Of a stretch of 64,000 bases of DNA, positions 10,481-18,794 are shown piece by piece. Numbering within the stretch: position 1 is the first letter of the stretch; the number at the start of each line of letters is the position of its first letter. The stretch covers positions 1,116,001 through 1,180,000 of the forward strand of contig OZ246010.1 of the NCBI GenBank assembly GCA_965230535.1, read 5' to 3'. The notes under the pieces are model-generated. The model was given only the letters and a program-made list of their open reading frames with translations, had not been told where the DNA came from and searched no databases. This DNA is from JAUILH01 sp965230535 (GTDB lineage Bacteria > Bacteroidota > Bacteroidia > Flavobacteriales_D > JAUILH01). The position numbers and the translations under genes are program-made.

Positions 10481-11518
10481 ATGAAACACATCTACACAAC
10501 ACTTTTTGCTTTAGCACTTGCTGGTGCTGCAAACTCACAGACTCAGCGTTTGACTCTGGTTGAAGGTTTTACCAGTAACACCTGTGGTCCTTGTGCAAGT
10601 TTTAACAGTTCTTATACTCCAATATTGGAAGCCAATACTCCGAACGAAGGTAACACTGCCGGTGTCGCTGTATTGAAATATCAAATGGATTGGCCAAGTC
10701 CGGGTAACGACCCAAGTAACAACAATGATGCTGATTCAAGAAGAAGTTTTTACGGTGTAACGGGAATCCCTGATTGGAAAATTGACGGAGAAGCTTTAGC
10801 TGCCGGATCTCAAGCTGAAATTGATGCTGCAAATGCTGTAGATTCTTATTTAGAAATTGATGCGGCATACACATTAACAGGTACTACAATTGATGTTGAG
10901 GTTGAATTTACGCCATTGGCTGATTTAGGACCTGGTCACTATTACTTTGTTGCATTGGCTAATAAGTCATACAACTTCTCTGGTGGAACCAATGGTGAAA
11001 CCTCATTTAAGCACGTTTTCAGAAAAATGTTGCCGTCTGCCGCTGGTGGTTGGTTAGCTGCTTTGGATTCTGGTGTAACAGTGACAAAAAGTGATTCTTA
11101 CACATTTACAGTAGGTACGCCGGTACAGGACGATTACACTTTCTGGAATGCAGATTTTGAAGTGGTGGTATTCGTTCAAAAGAAAACTGGAGGATCTAGT
11201 GATGTTTTAAACTCAACCATTGCAACTGAAGGTGCTTTGGGTATTAAAGATGGTGATTCTGATGATTTTGGAATCTTACTTTACCCTAACCCAACAAACG
11301 ATCAGGCTAACATAGTATTTGATGGGAATGGTAGCGATGACGTCATCGTAACTGTATATGACAACGTTGGAAAATTAGTGATGACTCAGAATCATGGTTC
11401 TCTTAGCGGAAGACAAACCATCAACATGAACACTTCTGATATGGAAGCTGGTATGTACCATGTGAACATTCAGATGGGTAACCGTAAAGCCAATTCTACT
11501 TTGGTGGTAAACAAATAA
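10481..11518 (+). CDS. secreted T9SS cargo with thioredoxin-like CGPC domain (Omp28-related)
   Basis: A 345-residue protein. A signal peptide (about 1-19) is followed directly by LTLVEGFTSNTCGPCASF, in which CGPC is a thioredoxin-type redox motif; this arrangement is typical of the Omp28-related outer-membrane family of Bacteroidota. A beta domain fills the middle. The C-terminal 75 residues, beginning ILLYPNPT and ending in a VNK tail with GxY and a series of beta strands, are a type-A T9SS sorting domain, so the product is predicted to be exported and attached to the cell surface. It is monocistronic: a promoter-like element lies upstream and a strong terminator 20 bases downstream. The redox partner is unknown. 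Confidence 0.85.
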   Translation: MKHIYTTLFALALAGAANSQTQRLTLVEGFTSNTCGPCASFNSSYTPILEANTPNEGNTAGVAVLKYQMDWPSPGNDPSNNNDADSRRSFYGVTGIPDWKIDGEALAAGSQAEIDAANAVDSYLEIDAAYTLTGTTIDVEVEFTPLADLGPGHYYFVALANKSYNFSGGTNGETSFKHVFRKMLPSAAGGWLAALDSGVTVTKSDSYTFTVGTPVQDDYTFWNADFEVVVFVQKKTGGSSDVLNSTIATEGALGIKDGDSDDFGILLYPNPTNDQANIVFDGNGSDDVIVTVYDNVGKLVMTQNHGSLSGRQTINMNTSDMEAGMYHVNIQMGNRKANSTLVVNK

Positions 11519-11538
11519 GATTATCCTTATAAAATTCG

Positions 11539-11567
11539 AGCCCCTTCATTTTGGAGGGGCTTTTTTT
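11539..11567 (+). terminator. rho-independent terminator after the CGPC cargo gene
   Basis: AGCCCCT (11539-11545) pairs with AGGGGCT (11555-11561), followed by a run of seven T. The stem overlaps the TTG that could extend the next gene, which supports the ATG at 11578 as the true start of that gene. Confidence 0.9.
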
Positions 11568-11577
11568 GTCACTACAA

Positions 11578-12522
11578 ATGTCTGTCACACTACTCTCGTC
11601 TCCATTACAAGGCTTTACGGATTACAGATTCAGAAACGCTTTCCACAAATATTTTGGCGGAATCGATACTTTCTACGCGCCCTATATCAGGCTAAATGGC
11701 AAACTCAAAATCAAACCGCATTACGAAAGAGACATTGCCCTTAAAAACAACACAAGCCTGACCGTCATTCCACAAATCATGACCAATGATGCAGATGAAT
11801 TCCTGTTTGTGACTAAGTACATTCAATCTCTGGGATATACGGAGTTAAACTGGAATCTGGGCTGTCCCTACCCTATGGTCGTAAACAAGTGCATGGGGTC
11901 CGGACTTATCAATGATCCTCAAAGAATTGACCATATTCTAAAGCGAGTGCATGAAGAAACCAATGTGACTGTCTCTATGAAAATGCGCATGGGCTACGAA
12001 CACAGTGGTGAAATCCTGAACACCTTCCCTATTCTGGACAAGTATCCATTGAAAAATGTGGCCATTCATGCCCGAATTGGAAAGCAATTGTACAAAGGAG
12101 GTGTCGACTTAGACTCTTTCGCAAAATGCATGGAAAGTACCTCACATAAACTCTATTACAATGGAGATATCACCACGGTTAATGGCTTTCGTTTGATGCA
12201 GGAACGTTTTCCTCAGATCGATCATTGGATGATTGGACGTGGATTAATTGCGGATCCGTTTCTCCCAAATATGATTAAGTCAGATACCACAGATTATCCG
12301 GAAGACAAGTTGCTCATATTTGGAAAATTTCATGATACCTTGTTTGCAGAGTTTGAACAACACTTGACCGGAGAAAAACACGTGGTCATGAAAATGCAAT
12401 CCTACTGGGAATACTTCTCTACTTTGTTTCCAAACAATAATAGAGAACTTAAACGCATCAAGAAGGCTAAGAATTTTGAAGTCTATGATGAGGCCGTTCG
12501 GGACTTGTTATCCCAAGCCTAA
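11578..12522 (+). CDS. tRNA dihydrouridine synthase family protein
   Basis: The start is ATG 11578 (314 residues), because the upstream TTG at 11551 lies in a terminator. It is an FMN-binding TIM barrel: the N-terminal LLSSPLQGFTDYRFR strand matches the Dus phosphate/FMN region, and NLGCPYPMV carries the catalytic cysteine (Cys96) at the usual position. MKMRMG and IHARIG are later barrel strands, and GRGLIADP lies near the FMN phosphate site. The enzyme reduces uridine to dihydrouridine in tRNA D-loops using NADPH. The subtype (DusA, B or C) cannot be assigned, though the compact length is nearest DusC. It is convergent with the next gene; their stop codons overlap. Confidence 0.88.
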   Translation: MSVTLLSSPLQGFTDYRFRNAFHKYFGGIDTFYAPYIRLNGKLKIKPHYERDIALKNNTSLTVIPQIMTNDADEFLFVTKYIQSLGYTELNWNLGCPYPMVVNKCMGSGLINDPQRIDHILKRVHEETNVTVSMKMRMGYEHSGEILNTFPILDKYPLKNVAIHARIGKQLYKGGVDLDSFAKCMESTSHKLYYNGDITTVNGFRLMQERFPQIDHWMIGRGLIADPFLPNMIKSDTTDYPEDKLLIFGKFHDTLFAEFEQHLTGEKHVVMKMQSYWEYFSTLFPNNNRELKRIKKAKNFEVYDEAVRDLLSQA

Positions 12523-13406
12523 GATTTCACATAAGGCAGTTCTTTCAAGCTGTTGGCTTTCATATAAACATGCGTTCTCTCAGCATCAAAAATGAGGTTA
12601 AATCGCTTCAACAAATTACCTCCCATTACGCTCATTTGCTGTCTGGCAATACTGCCTTCGAAAAAACCAACCGGAATGTCTGTGAACTCCTCATCTCCGA
12701 CAATAAATTTGGGCAACTTACCTTGTTTCGTCTTCAGAATATTCCCATAGGAATCTTTCAATTCTTCTTCTTTTATGATCTCCACGTGCTCCCCTATTCG
12801 ACTGTCTTTCGCAAATTGATCATCATACAAAATGGCCCCACCATAGCCTGAGTGAATTAGAAACCTGTTCTGATAATCTTTGTCCTCAATAGTGCTAATG
12901 CCTTCTATGAACATGAATCCATTTTCAGAAATCAAAGGAATCTTTTCATAGTCCTCTGCTTTGATTGGCAGCTTTTCATGAAGAATTAAAATACGCTCAT
13001 CAAAATCAATTTCTATGATTTTGTCTCCAAACAAATCAGGGCCAAATTTCCCATCCGTTCCAGGACCAGATCTTTCATCTTCCCAAATGGAAATGCTATC
13101 CGTCTTGTAATTGCCAATCTGAACCAGATTACTTGCACTATACCTTGCATGACTCTCTCCTCCCCAACTTTGAACAGTCGTTTCACTGTCCCATTTTATG
13201 CCATTCAGGTTTTGTGTGGCATCTTTGATTAGTGCGACATCCCCTGCAGCAGTATGAAACATTAGATTGAGGGTATCCGCTTCATTAAACACGGCTTCAA
13301 TAGATATGTTATTATGATCCGTCAGATGAAATTTAATCGTATCCGTTTGTGCAATAGCCGTCTGACTCAAACAAACCGTTATTACTATGCTTAGTTCTTT
13401 AAACAT
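12519..13406 (-). CDS. secreted aspartic-protease-like protein with degenerate active sites
   Basis: A 295-residue protein with a signal peptide (about 1-20, ending AIAQ). The fold pattern is that of a two-lobed pepsin/retropepsin-like domain: VFNEADTLNLMFHTAAG in lobe one, and NRFLIHSGYGG in lobe two, each followed by the hydrophobic strands expected in the family. The catalytic DTG/DSG triads read HTA (51-53) and HSG (185-187), so both catalytic aspartates appear replaced. IEIDFDERILIL resembles the strand after the flap in Bacteroidota aspartyl-protease-like proteins. It is the last gene of the leftward repair operon, nine bases after the DUF3995 gene. Whether it is enzymatically active is doubtful. 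Confidence 0.6.
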   Translation of the reverse strand: MFKELSIVITVCLSQTAIAQTDTIKFHLTDHNNISIEAVFNEADTLNLMFHTAAGDVALIKDATQNLNGIKWDSETTVQSWGGESHARYSASNLVQIGNYKTDSISIWEDERSGPGTDGKFGPDLFGDKIIEIDFDERILILHEKLPIKAEDYEKIPLISENGFMFIEGISTIEDKDYQNRFLIHSGYGGAILYDDQFAKDSRIGEHVEIIKEEELKDSYGNILKTKQGKLPKFIVGDEEFTDIPVGFFEGSIARQQMSVMGGNLLKRFNLIFDAERTHVYMKANSLKELPYVKS

Positions 13407-13415
13407 TTGGTGTTT

Positions 13416-13841
13416 TTAGTGATTCAATTGTATGATGAAGCCCATTACTCCAATAATCATGCACAATGGTGAAAAGAAGGTTGAATCGGCTTTTGCGAAT
13501 GTTGTATTCTTAATTTTCTTGAAAAATCCAACATAGTTAAAATCTCCAATGGCTCTTATGGTAAAAATACCAGGAATAAACCAAGCTCCCAATTCGTTCA
13601 CCCAGTCTGGTAAGTGCATATCGACCAAGCCTGACTGCATGAGATAAAATATACCGAAAAAGGTCAGGCCCAACCCAACAACAATCGTGACCAATTTCCC
13701 GGGCTGTAAAGCTTTTTCTCCCGCCTCTTTGGTTGGAAGTGCTTGTTCTAATCCCCATTTTCCGCCTAAAACCCAATAAAAATGAATGCCTCCAAGTGAA
13801 GCGAAAATAAGCAGGAGTAGTACGGACAGAATTTCAACCAT
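13416..13841 (-). CDS. DUF3995 domain membrane protein
   Basis: A 141-residue protein with four predicted membrane helices (about 3-22, 52-72, 85-105 and 120-138). The family signature is clear: IFYLMQSG, then FTIRAIGDFNYVGFFKK, then SPLCMIIG. DUF3995 proteins are small inner-membrane proteins of unknown function that often sit beside stress or repair genes (general knowledge). It lies 53 bases after alkB and nine bases before the aspartic-protease-like gene, so it probably belongs to the same transcript. Confidence 0.85.
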   Translation of the reverse strand: MVEILSVLLLLIFASLGGIHFYWVLGGKWGLEQALPTKEAGEKALQPGKLVTIVVGLGLTFFGIFYLMQSGLVDMHLPDWVNELGAWFIPGIFTIRAIGDFNYVGFFKKIKNTTFAKADSTFFSPLCMIIGVMGFIIQLNH

Positions 13842-13894
13842 TGTACAGACGAATTTACTGACTTGTAAGAACTACAACTATTGAAAACGGAGAT

Positions 13895-14503
13895 TTATTT
13901 TTCCATCTGTCTAAAAGTCAAATTAATTCTGGGATGAAAGACTTTTTTCGTTGTCGGAATACTATGTAACCAGTGCGATTGCGTCTCATTTTTCATTTCC
14001 AGTAAATCGCCGCTTTCCAGTTCAAATACTTGTTTGAACTTTGTCATTTTGTGCTTCAAAGCAAACTTTCTTCTGGCTCCAAAACTCAAAGATGCAATCG
14101 ATCCATTAGCGCGCAAATCTTTTTCATCATCACTGTGCCAGGCCATGCCTTCACTGCCATTGTGATATAGGTTTAACAAGCATGAATTGTACGTTTGCCC
14201 CGTCTTGTTCTCAACTACTTGTTTTATTTCGAGCAACAATGGAGTCCACAACAGAGCACTTCTTTTAATTTTTGAATACGTGTATTCATAGGGTTCATCT
14301 GCGTACCAGGCCACCTTCCGTTTAGTGATGATGTGTTTGCCAAAAATGATGGCTTCATCATGTTTCCATGCTATGTTGTCCATCAACTTTTCATAGTAGA
14401 TCCTGTTTTGAACCGCTTCAAAAATGCTCCCCCAATAGTGAACCGTCCCGTCGTAAGGCAGGTAGTTTTTTGTAGAATCTATTTTCGTATTAAACAGGTC
14501 CAT
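13895..14503 (-). CDS. alkB: alpha-ketoglutarate-dependent dioxygenase AlkB
   Basis: A 202-residue Fe(II)/2-oxoglutarate oxygenase. The iron ligands are His123 and Asp125 in the HSD motif and His180 in WLHSIP. Arg192 in the PRINLTFR tail fits the 2-oxoglutarate contact, and NLYHNG (111-116) is the other cofactor strand. It repairs 1-methyladenine and 3-methylcytosine in DNA by oxidative demethylation; the sequence is closer to the short AlkB2/3-type enzymes than to E. coli AlkB. It follows tag after four bases and belongs to the alkylation-repair operon. Confidence 0.93.
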   Translation of the reverse strand: MDLFNTKIDSTKNYLPYDGTVHYWGSIFEAVQNRIYYEKLMDNIAWKHDEAIIFGKHIITKRKVAWYADEPYEYTYSKIKRSALLWTPLLLEIKQVVENKTGQTYNSCLLNLYHNGSEGMAWHSDDEKDLRANGSIASLSFGARRKFALKHKMTKFKQVFELESGDLLEMKNETQSHWLHSIPTTKKVFHPRINLTFRQMEK

Positions 14504-14507
14504 TGGC

Positions 14508-15077
14508 CTACTTCCTTAAGTAACAATCCAAAGTATGGTCATTCACCATTCCTACTGACTGTAAATAGGAATACATAATTACTGGTCCGACAAAACTCAT
14601 CCCTCTTTTCTTGAGTTCTTTGGAAATTGATTCAGCTAAAGGCGTGGTAACAGGGATTTCTGCTGCTGTTTTGTATTGATTGATGATAGGATCATGTGCT
14701 ACCTTTCCCCAAATATATTTGCGAAATGAGCCATATTCTTTCTGTATTTCAATGAAGGCTCGGGCATTCTTAATGGCTGATCTAATTTTTAGTTTGTTGC
14801 GAATAATGCCTTTGTCGTTGAGCAGTCTTTCCACATCTAATTCTCCATATTGGGCGACCTTTTCAACATCAAAATTATCAAAAGCGGTCCGATAGTTCTC
14901 TCGCCGTTTCAGAATTGTAATCCATGATAATCCAGCCTGAGCGCCTTCCAAAATGAGCATTTCAAACAAGGTTTGATCGTCATATTTTGGAACACCCCAT
15001 TCGTTATCGTGATATTCCTGATAAATCGGATCATTGCTGCACCAGGCACACCGTTTTAAAGTTGTTTGATCTTCCAT
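14508..15077 (-). CDS. tag: DNA-3-methyladenine glycosylase I
   Basis: A 189-residue helix-hairpin-helix glycosylase of the Tag family. It begins with KRCAWCSNDPIYQEYHDNEWG, and the zinc-binding set of the family is present as Cys10, His23, His181 and Cys185. LEGAQAGLSWITIL is the conserved base-binding region. The enzyme excises 3-methyladenine from alkylated DNA. It lies three bases after the ada-like gene and four bases before alkB, which gives a complete damage-repair cassette on one transcript. Confidence 0.95.
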   Translation of the reverse strand: MEDQTTLKRCAWCSNDPIYQEYHDNEWGVPKYDDQTLFEMLILEGAQAGLSWITILKRRENYRTAFDNFDVEKVAQYGELDVERLLNDKGIIRNKLKIRSAIKNARAFIEIQKEYGSFRKYIWGKVAHDPIINQYKTAAEIPVTTPLAESISKELKKRGMSFVGPVIMYSYLQSVGMVNDHTLDCYLRK

Positions 15078-15080
15078 TTC

Positions 15081-15911
15081 CTATTGTTGTTCCACTTTAG
15101 CTGCTTCCCATCCAATGATAGCTTTTTTTCTGACAGGATTCCAGCGATAACCTCCCATTTTTCCGGAAGATTGAATAACTCTGTGGCAAGGAATCAAAAA
15201 CGCAATGGGATTGTTCCCAATAGCAGTTCCAACCGCCCTGGAAGCTCCCGGCTTATTTATTTTCGCAGAAATTTCTCCGTAAGTACTCAATTTTCCTTCC
15301 GGAATACTCAACAAAGCTTCCCAAACCTTCAACTGAAAATCGGAGGCTTTGAGATGCAGTTTAATTTGCTTCAGGTTGTTCCAATCATTCTGAAAGATGA
15401 ACAAAGCATCTTGCTGTAATTTATCCACTTTTTGTGCGTGTTTGGCATTTGGAAATTGTTGTTTCAGTTGTGCCAGACCTTTGTCTTTGTCCTCAATAAA
15501 AACGAGAAAGCAAATGCCTTTTTGTGTGGATGCGATGAGAATATCTCCAAAAGGGCTCTCCGCAAAGCTATGGTTGATTTCAAGTTTCTCACCTCCATTT
15601 TTGTATTCGCCAGGCGTCATGCCTTCAATATTCACAAACAGATCGTGTAAACGACTGGTACCCGACAAGCCACTGTCCAAAGCTGTATTGAATAAATTTT
15701 CTTCGTTTTCCAGCAAACTCTTGGCATAATTAAGACTTAAAAACTGCAGATATTTCTTGGGAGTCACGCCCGCCCATTCCTTAAACAAACGTTGAAAATG
15801 AAAGGGGCTTAGATGAATGTGTTCGGCAATATCATTTAAAGAAGGTTGCTCCTTAAAATGTGCATCAATATAGCGAATGGCCTTCTCTATTTTCTGGTAA
15901 TTGGTTTCCAT
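15081..15911 (-). CDS. ada: Ada-like AraC regulator fused to O6-methylguanine-DNA methyltransferase
   Basis: A 276-residue protein. An AraC-type double helix-turn-helix (about 5-105; LNDIAEHIHLSPFHFQRLF) is joined to a methyltransferase domain whose acceptor cysteine is Cys242 in IPCHRVI; GGYRW is the following DNA-binding element. It transfers the methyl group from O6-methylguanine to itself. The N-terminal zinc domain that senses methylphosphotriesters in E. coli Ada is absent, so any inducing signal must differ or come from Cys242. It is the first gene of the operon; 98 bases separate it from the next leftward gene. The symbol is used by domain content. Confidence 0.9.
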   Translation of the reverse strand: METNYQKIEKAIRYIDAHFKEQPSLNDIAEHIHLSPFHFQRLFKEWAGVTPKKYLQFLSLNYAKSLLENEENLFNTALDSGLSGTSRLHDLFVNIEGMTPGEYKNGGEKLEINHSFAESPFGDILIASTQKGICFLVFIEDKDKGLAQLKQQFPNAKHAQKVDKLQQDALFIFQNDWNNLKQIKLHLKASDFQLKVWEALLSIPEGKLSTYGEISAKINKPGASRAVGTAIGNNPIAFLIPCHRVIQSSGKMGGYRWNPVRKKAIIGWEAAKVEQQ

Positions 15912-16009
15912 GATTGTTTGTTTGCACCAAAATTAGAAATGGAAATTGTGGAGGGAAACCCGTTTCTTGCTTTTTATCAATGCCCTTTATGAATAGATGT
16001 AACCAACTT

Positions 16010-16582
16010 TCAAGTTTCGTTAGGTGCTTGTGAACCATATTTAGTCAAGTTCCACCTATAGTAGTCTTGAACGATATTTTGATCAAACCATTTGCCAATA
16101 ATGGATAGGTTAAAATCCTTCAACATTCCATGCTCATTGAGATCACTTTCTGTCATTTTCATAATAAAACCATATATACTTTGTAAATGACTTTTGGCAA
16201 TTTCCAGTTTCCTACTTTTAGGGTAATAATTCTCTAGGTATGGAATAATTTGCTCAATAGATATTTTTCTCCATTCCTTTCTGATCAAATTAATTGGTTC
16301 ATCCAATATATCTAATGCTATTCCATTTAATAATGCCAAGCAACCTTCTTCAATCAACTTACTATACCCTTCAGACTCTGCCCATTTATCATCTGAACCA
16401 ATCGAAATATACTTCCAATAATCTAAGTTAAACTCCTTCTCAGGCATTAATACAGATACACTCTCGCCTATATTCTCATCAAAATAAAGAAGGATATCTT
16501 TCCTCACTTTATGAATTTCGTCATAAGTCAACCATCTGACATCTCCAGTTAGTTCTATTACGTAAAAGCCAGTTTCTATCAT
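16010..16582 (-). CDS. hypothetical protein
   Basis: A 190-residue soluble, acidic protein with no signal peptide, membrane helix or cysteine cluster. It opens with a short strand (ETGFYVIELTGDVRWLTYDEIH) and continues as a largely helical protein (LYFDENIGESVS, IIPYLENYYPKSRKLEIAKSH). I do not recognise the family. The general look, a small acidic single-copy cytoplasmic protein next to unrelated genes, is like immunity proteins of polymorphic toxins, but no toxin is adjacent, so this is only a thought. It stands alone with 98 bases before ada and about 160 bases after the next gene. Confidence 0.6.
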   Translation of the reverse strand: MIETGFYVIELTGDVRWLTYDEIHKVRKDILLYFDENIGESVSVLMPEKEFNLDYWKYISIGSDDKWAESEGYSKLIEEGCLALLNGIALDILDEPINLIRKEWRKISIEQIIPYLENYYPKSRKLEIAKSHLQSIYGFIMKMTESDLNEHGMLKDFNLSIIGKWFDQNIVQDYYRWNLTKYGSQAPNET

Positions 16583-16746
16583 TTCTCACTATTCACAGTT
16601 GTAGAAAATTCGATCCGAATTAAAAAATGACCTAGTAGAATTCTCCTCAAAACGAATTATTCAACAATTTACATTTTTAGATTTAACATGTGACTTTTAA
16701 AAAGAACTAAAACAATAAAGGAGAGTCACCTATTGATTATGGACAC

Positions 16747-17583
16747 CTATTTTCCACAACCGTATCCAAGATCATCTGGAAACTTAAGACAATGAGAATT
16801 AAGCGACAATGGAACATAAGTTGGTGTATAGTCTTTGTTTTTAACTCTCATTAACCTTGGAAACTTTGAAAGCACTTCTTTAGATCTTGACACCAAGTAT
16901 TGAACATATTTATTACTTGAATCAGATTCATATGTAGGAAAGATATCTTTGATCGTTCCATTCTTTTTAAAGTGAATTGTGATTGAATAAACCTCTTTAT
17001 CTGGCATATCCATTAGAATATTTTTTTCAAGAGACTCAGATATTCTAACCTCAATAGCATGACTTAAATAATACTCTCCTGGAAAAGTGCGCCTTGGGTT
17101 ATACTTTACATTCAATTTACTTTTGTAGTCAACAATGATTCCTTGGTTAACAGCATAATAATCCTCTTTTTCGTAGTGAGAGGCATATCCCATATGCACA
17201 TATTTTATAAGTCGGCCTTTAGGGGATAGCAATGTGGTTGTAACCCAATTAGCAAACACTTTTTTTGATCCAAACTCAGACTCAATATCCAATGATATTG
17301 GGTTATCCGAACAGCCATTGGTAACAACATTAACAAGAAATAAGCTATCGTTTTTTATCTCCCAAGTAGCTATATAACCTCTCCAAAGCGCTGTGCAGAG
17401 TCCATATAGTTCTTGTCCATTAATTGATCGCTCACCCTTAGTTTTAAAATATGGCTCCAAAGGATTCGAGAAAATAAAACTGGTATCTCCATCTATAATT
17501 AAGACATCTCCTATTTGAGCCGTAGCCTTTGCTCTAGATGTCAAAAAACTTATTCCAACAAAAAATAAAATAAATACTCTCAT
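16747..17583 (-). CDS. hypothetical secreted protein
   Basis: A 278-residue protein with a signal peptide (about 1-22, ending ATAQ) and therefore exported. The opening IGDVLIIDGDTSFIFSNPLE, then LCTALWRGYIATWEIKNDSLFLVNV, recalls a recurrent Bacteroidota family of uncharacterised secreted proteins. The later part (ITIHFKKNGTIKDIF) looks like a TonB-C-like or energy-transducer-type beta segment, though this is weak. There are cysteines at about 63, 91, 266 and 276. No function can be given. It starts 41 bases after the stop of the PPOX-like gene and may be read from the same direction of transcription. Confidence 0.6.
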   Translation of the reverse strand: MRVFILFFVGISFLTSRAKATAQIGDVLIIDGDTSFIFSNPLEPYFKTKGERSINGQELYGLCTALWRGYIATWEIKNDSLFLVNVVTNGCSDNPISLDIESEFGSKKVFANWVTTTLLSPKGRLIKYVHMGYASHYEKEDYYAVNQGIIVDYKSKLNVKYNPRRTFPGEYYLSHAIEVRISESLEKNILMDMPDKEVYSITIHFKKNGTIKDIFPTYESDSSNKYVQYLVSRSKEVLSKFPRLMRVKNKDYTPTYVPLSLNSHCLKFPDDLGYGCGK

Positions 17584-17624
17584 ATTAGATAGGATGCGAC
17601 AACATAACTAAATTCATATATTAA

Positions 17625-18287
17625 CTACGTCATATTCTTTTGATAATAATCCAAAACGTATTCAGGTATTTCCATTTTCTGCGGCAATCCTTCGTCCGGA
17701 ATGGGATAATCTGCTACTTGTTTAATAGGAACCAGGCCAGCCCAGACATCTAAATCATAATCTTCCGGTTCATCTTCAACACCAACATCTCTTATTTTAG
17801 CTGAGGCCGTTTCTATGGTCATTTCAACCACCAATGTTCGTTTTAACTCTTCTTCGTGCATTGGCCTGATGTCATCCCAACGTCCTTTCATCATATGCTC
17901 CATAAAACAAAACAAAGCGGCTTCTTTTTCTTCGGGGTTTTCAATCTTTTTTACAGAACCGAATAGTGTTGCAGAACGGTAATTTACTGAATGATGCAAT
18001 CCGGATCTGGCCAAAACCAAAGCATCCAAATGCATAACCGTCATGCTCATCTTCCCGGATTCTAACAAGGACAGTAGCATCCGGTTTGCCTGCGAACTGT
18101 GCAAATAAATCTTATCATCTTTTCTGCCATATGCCATTGGAAGTGTGATTGCAGAATCCTGATAGACATAACTTACGTACCCTATAAAACCCGAGTCTAA
18201 AATGGCATTGATCTTTTCAATATCATAAGAGGCTCTTTTATGTCCACGTTTAACCCTGTTTAGTTTTGATTTAGAATATTCCTGCAT
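17625..18287 (-). CDS. pyridoxamine 5'-phosphate oxidase-like FMN-binding protein (Nim/COG3467 type)
   Basis: A 220-residue flavin split-barrel protein. GFIGYVSYVYQDSAITLPMAYGRKDDKIYLHSSQANRM contains the FMN-contacting strands of the Nim-like family (shown here as a loose match), and NYRSATLFGSVKKI and the helical C-terminal part fit the same group. Such proteins bind FMN or F420 and reduce small molecules; Nim members detoxify nitroimidazoles, but substrate here is unknown. It is 17 bases downstream of the GNAT gene and part of the ArsR-controlled unit. The start is the ATG at 18287. Confidence 0.8.
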   Translation of the reverse strand: MQEYSKSKLNRVKRGHKRASYDIEKINAILDSGFIGYVSYVYQDSAITLPMAYGRKDDKIYLHSSQANRMLLSLLESGKMSMTVMHLDALVLARSGLHHSVNYRSATLFGSVKKIENPEEKEAALFCFMEHMMKGRWDDIRPMHEEELKRTLVVEMTIETASAKIRDVGVEDEPEDYDLDVWAGLVPIKQVADYPIPDEGLPQKMEIPEYVLDYYQKNMT

Positions 18288-18304
18288 GGTGAAATCTTTA
18301 TTGA

Positions 18305-18751
18305 TTAAGCATTTTCCTTTGCTATGTCTTTCTCGAAATGGAATCCCAGAACCTTGAATCCTTCGTTGAAATAAAATTTATGTGACCTTGAATTTTGAAC
18401 ATAGGTATTGAGACTCAAGGATTCATAATCATTGTCTATCGACCAGTCTTTAATTGCATTCATGAAATACTTCCCATATCCTTTGGACTGTATTTTTGAA
18501 TCTATAATGACGTTGTCTAACTCCAACTGCTTTCCACAATAGATTCTAACGGTTGTCCAGCCACTGGAAATACCAATGAGCTCATCATTTAAAAACAGAC
18601 CGAAACACCGGTAATCCGGAACTTCTATCATTTTGGCCTGAACAACTTCAAGACGATTGACGTCCATTTCAGGGTTGAGTTGTTTTAGCAAGTCGAGCAT
18701 TCTGTCTTTATGTGCTTTGGGGTCGATTAGTTTAAATTGAATATTTTCCAT
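18305..18751 (-). CDS. GNAT-family N-acetyltransferase
   Basis: A 148-residue single GNAT domain: the beta-4/beta-5 strands ELIGISSGWTT and LELDNVIIDSKIQSKGYGKYFM (the acetyl-CoA pyrophosphate loop Q-S-K-G-Y-G-K), then SLNTYVQNSRSHKFYFNEGFK, the classic C-terminal acetyl-CoA-binding helix. It should transfer an acetyl group from acetyl-CoA to an amine; the acceptor is unknown. The palindrome nine bases upstream of its ATG matches the one before the ArsR gene, so it is likely a target of that regulator. It is followed by the PPOX-like gene. Confidence 0.9.
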   Translation of the reverse strand: MENIQFKLIDPKAHKDRMLDLLKQLNPEMDVNRLEVVQAKMIEVPDYRCFGLFLNDELIGISSGWTTVRIYCGKQLELDNVIIDSKIQSKGYGKYFMNAIKDWSIDNDYESLSLNTYVQNSRSHKFYFNEGFKVLGFHFEKDIAKENA

Positions 18752-18759
18752 TTCTATAT

Positions 18760-18775
18760 ATTGAGAATTATCGAT
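18760..18775. promoter_or_regulatory. probable ArsR operator before the GNAT gene
   Basis: ATTGAGAATTATCGAT is an imperfect 16-base palindrome (half-sites ATTGAGAA and ATCGATAA) nine bases upstream of the GNAT start. A close copy precedes the arsR-type gene at 19112-19127. Two shared copies at two starts of one gene set support an operator. Confidence 0.55.
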
Positions 18776-18794
18776 TTGATGGATAAAAAAAATA

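Noticed and set aside
11551..11577. Upstream extension of the tRNA dihydrouridine synthase
   Set aside because: The TTG start lies in the terminator stem of the previous gene, and the Dus fold begins at ATG 11578.
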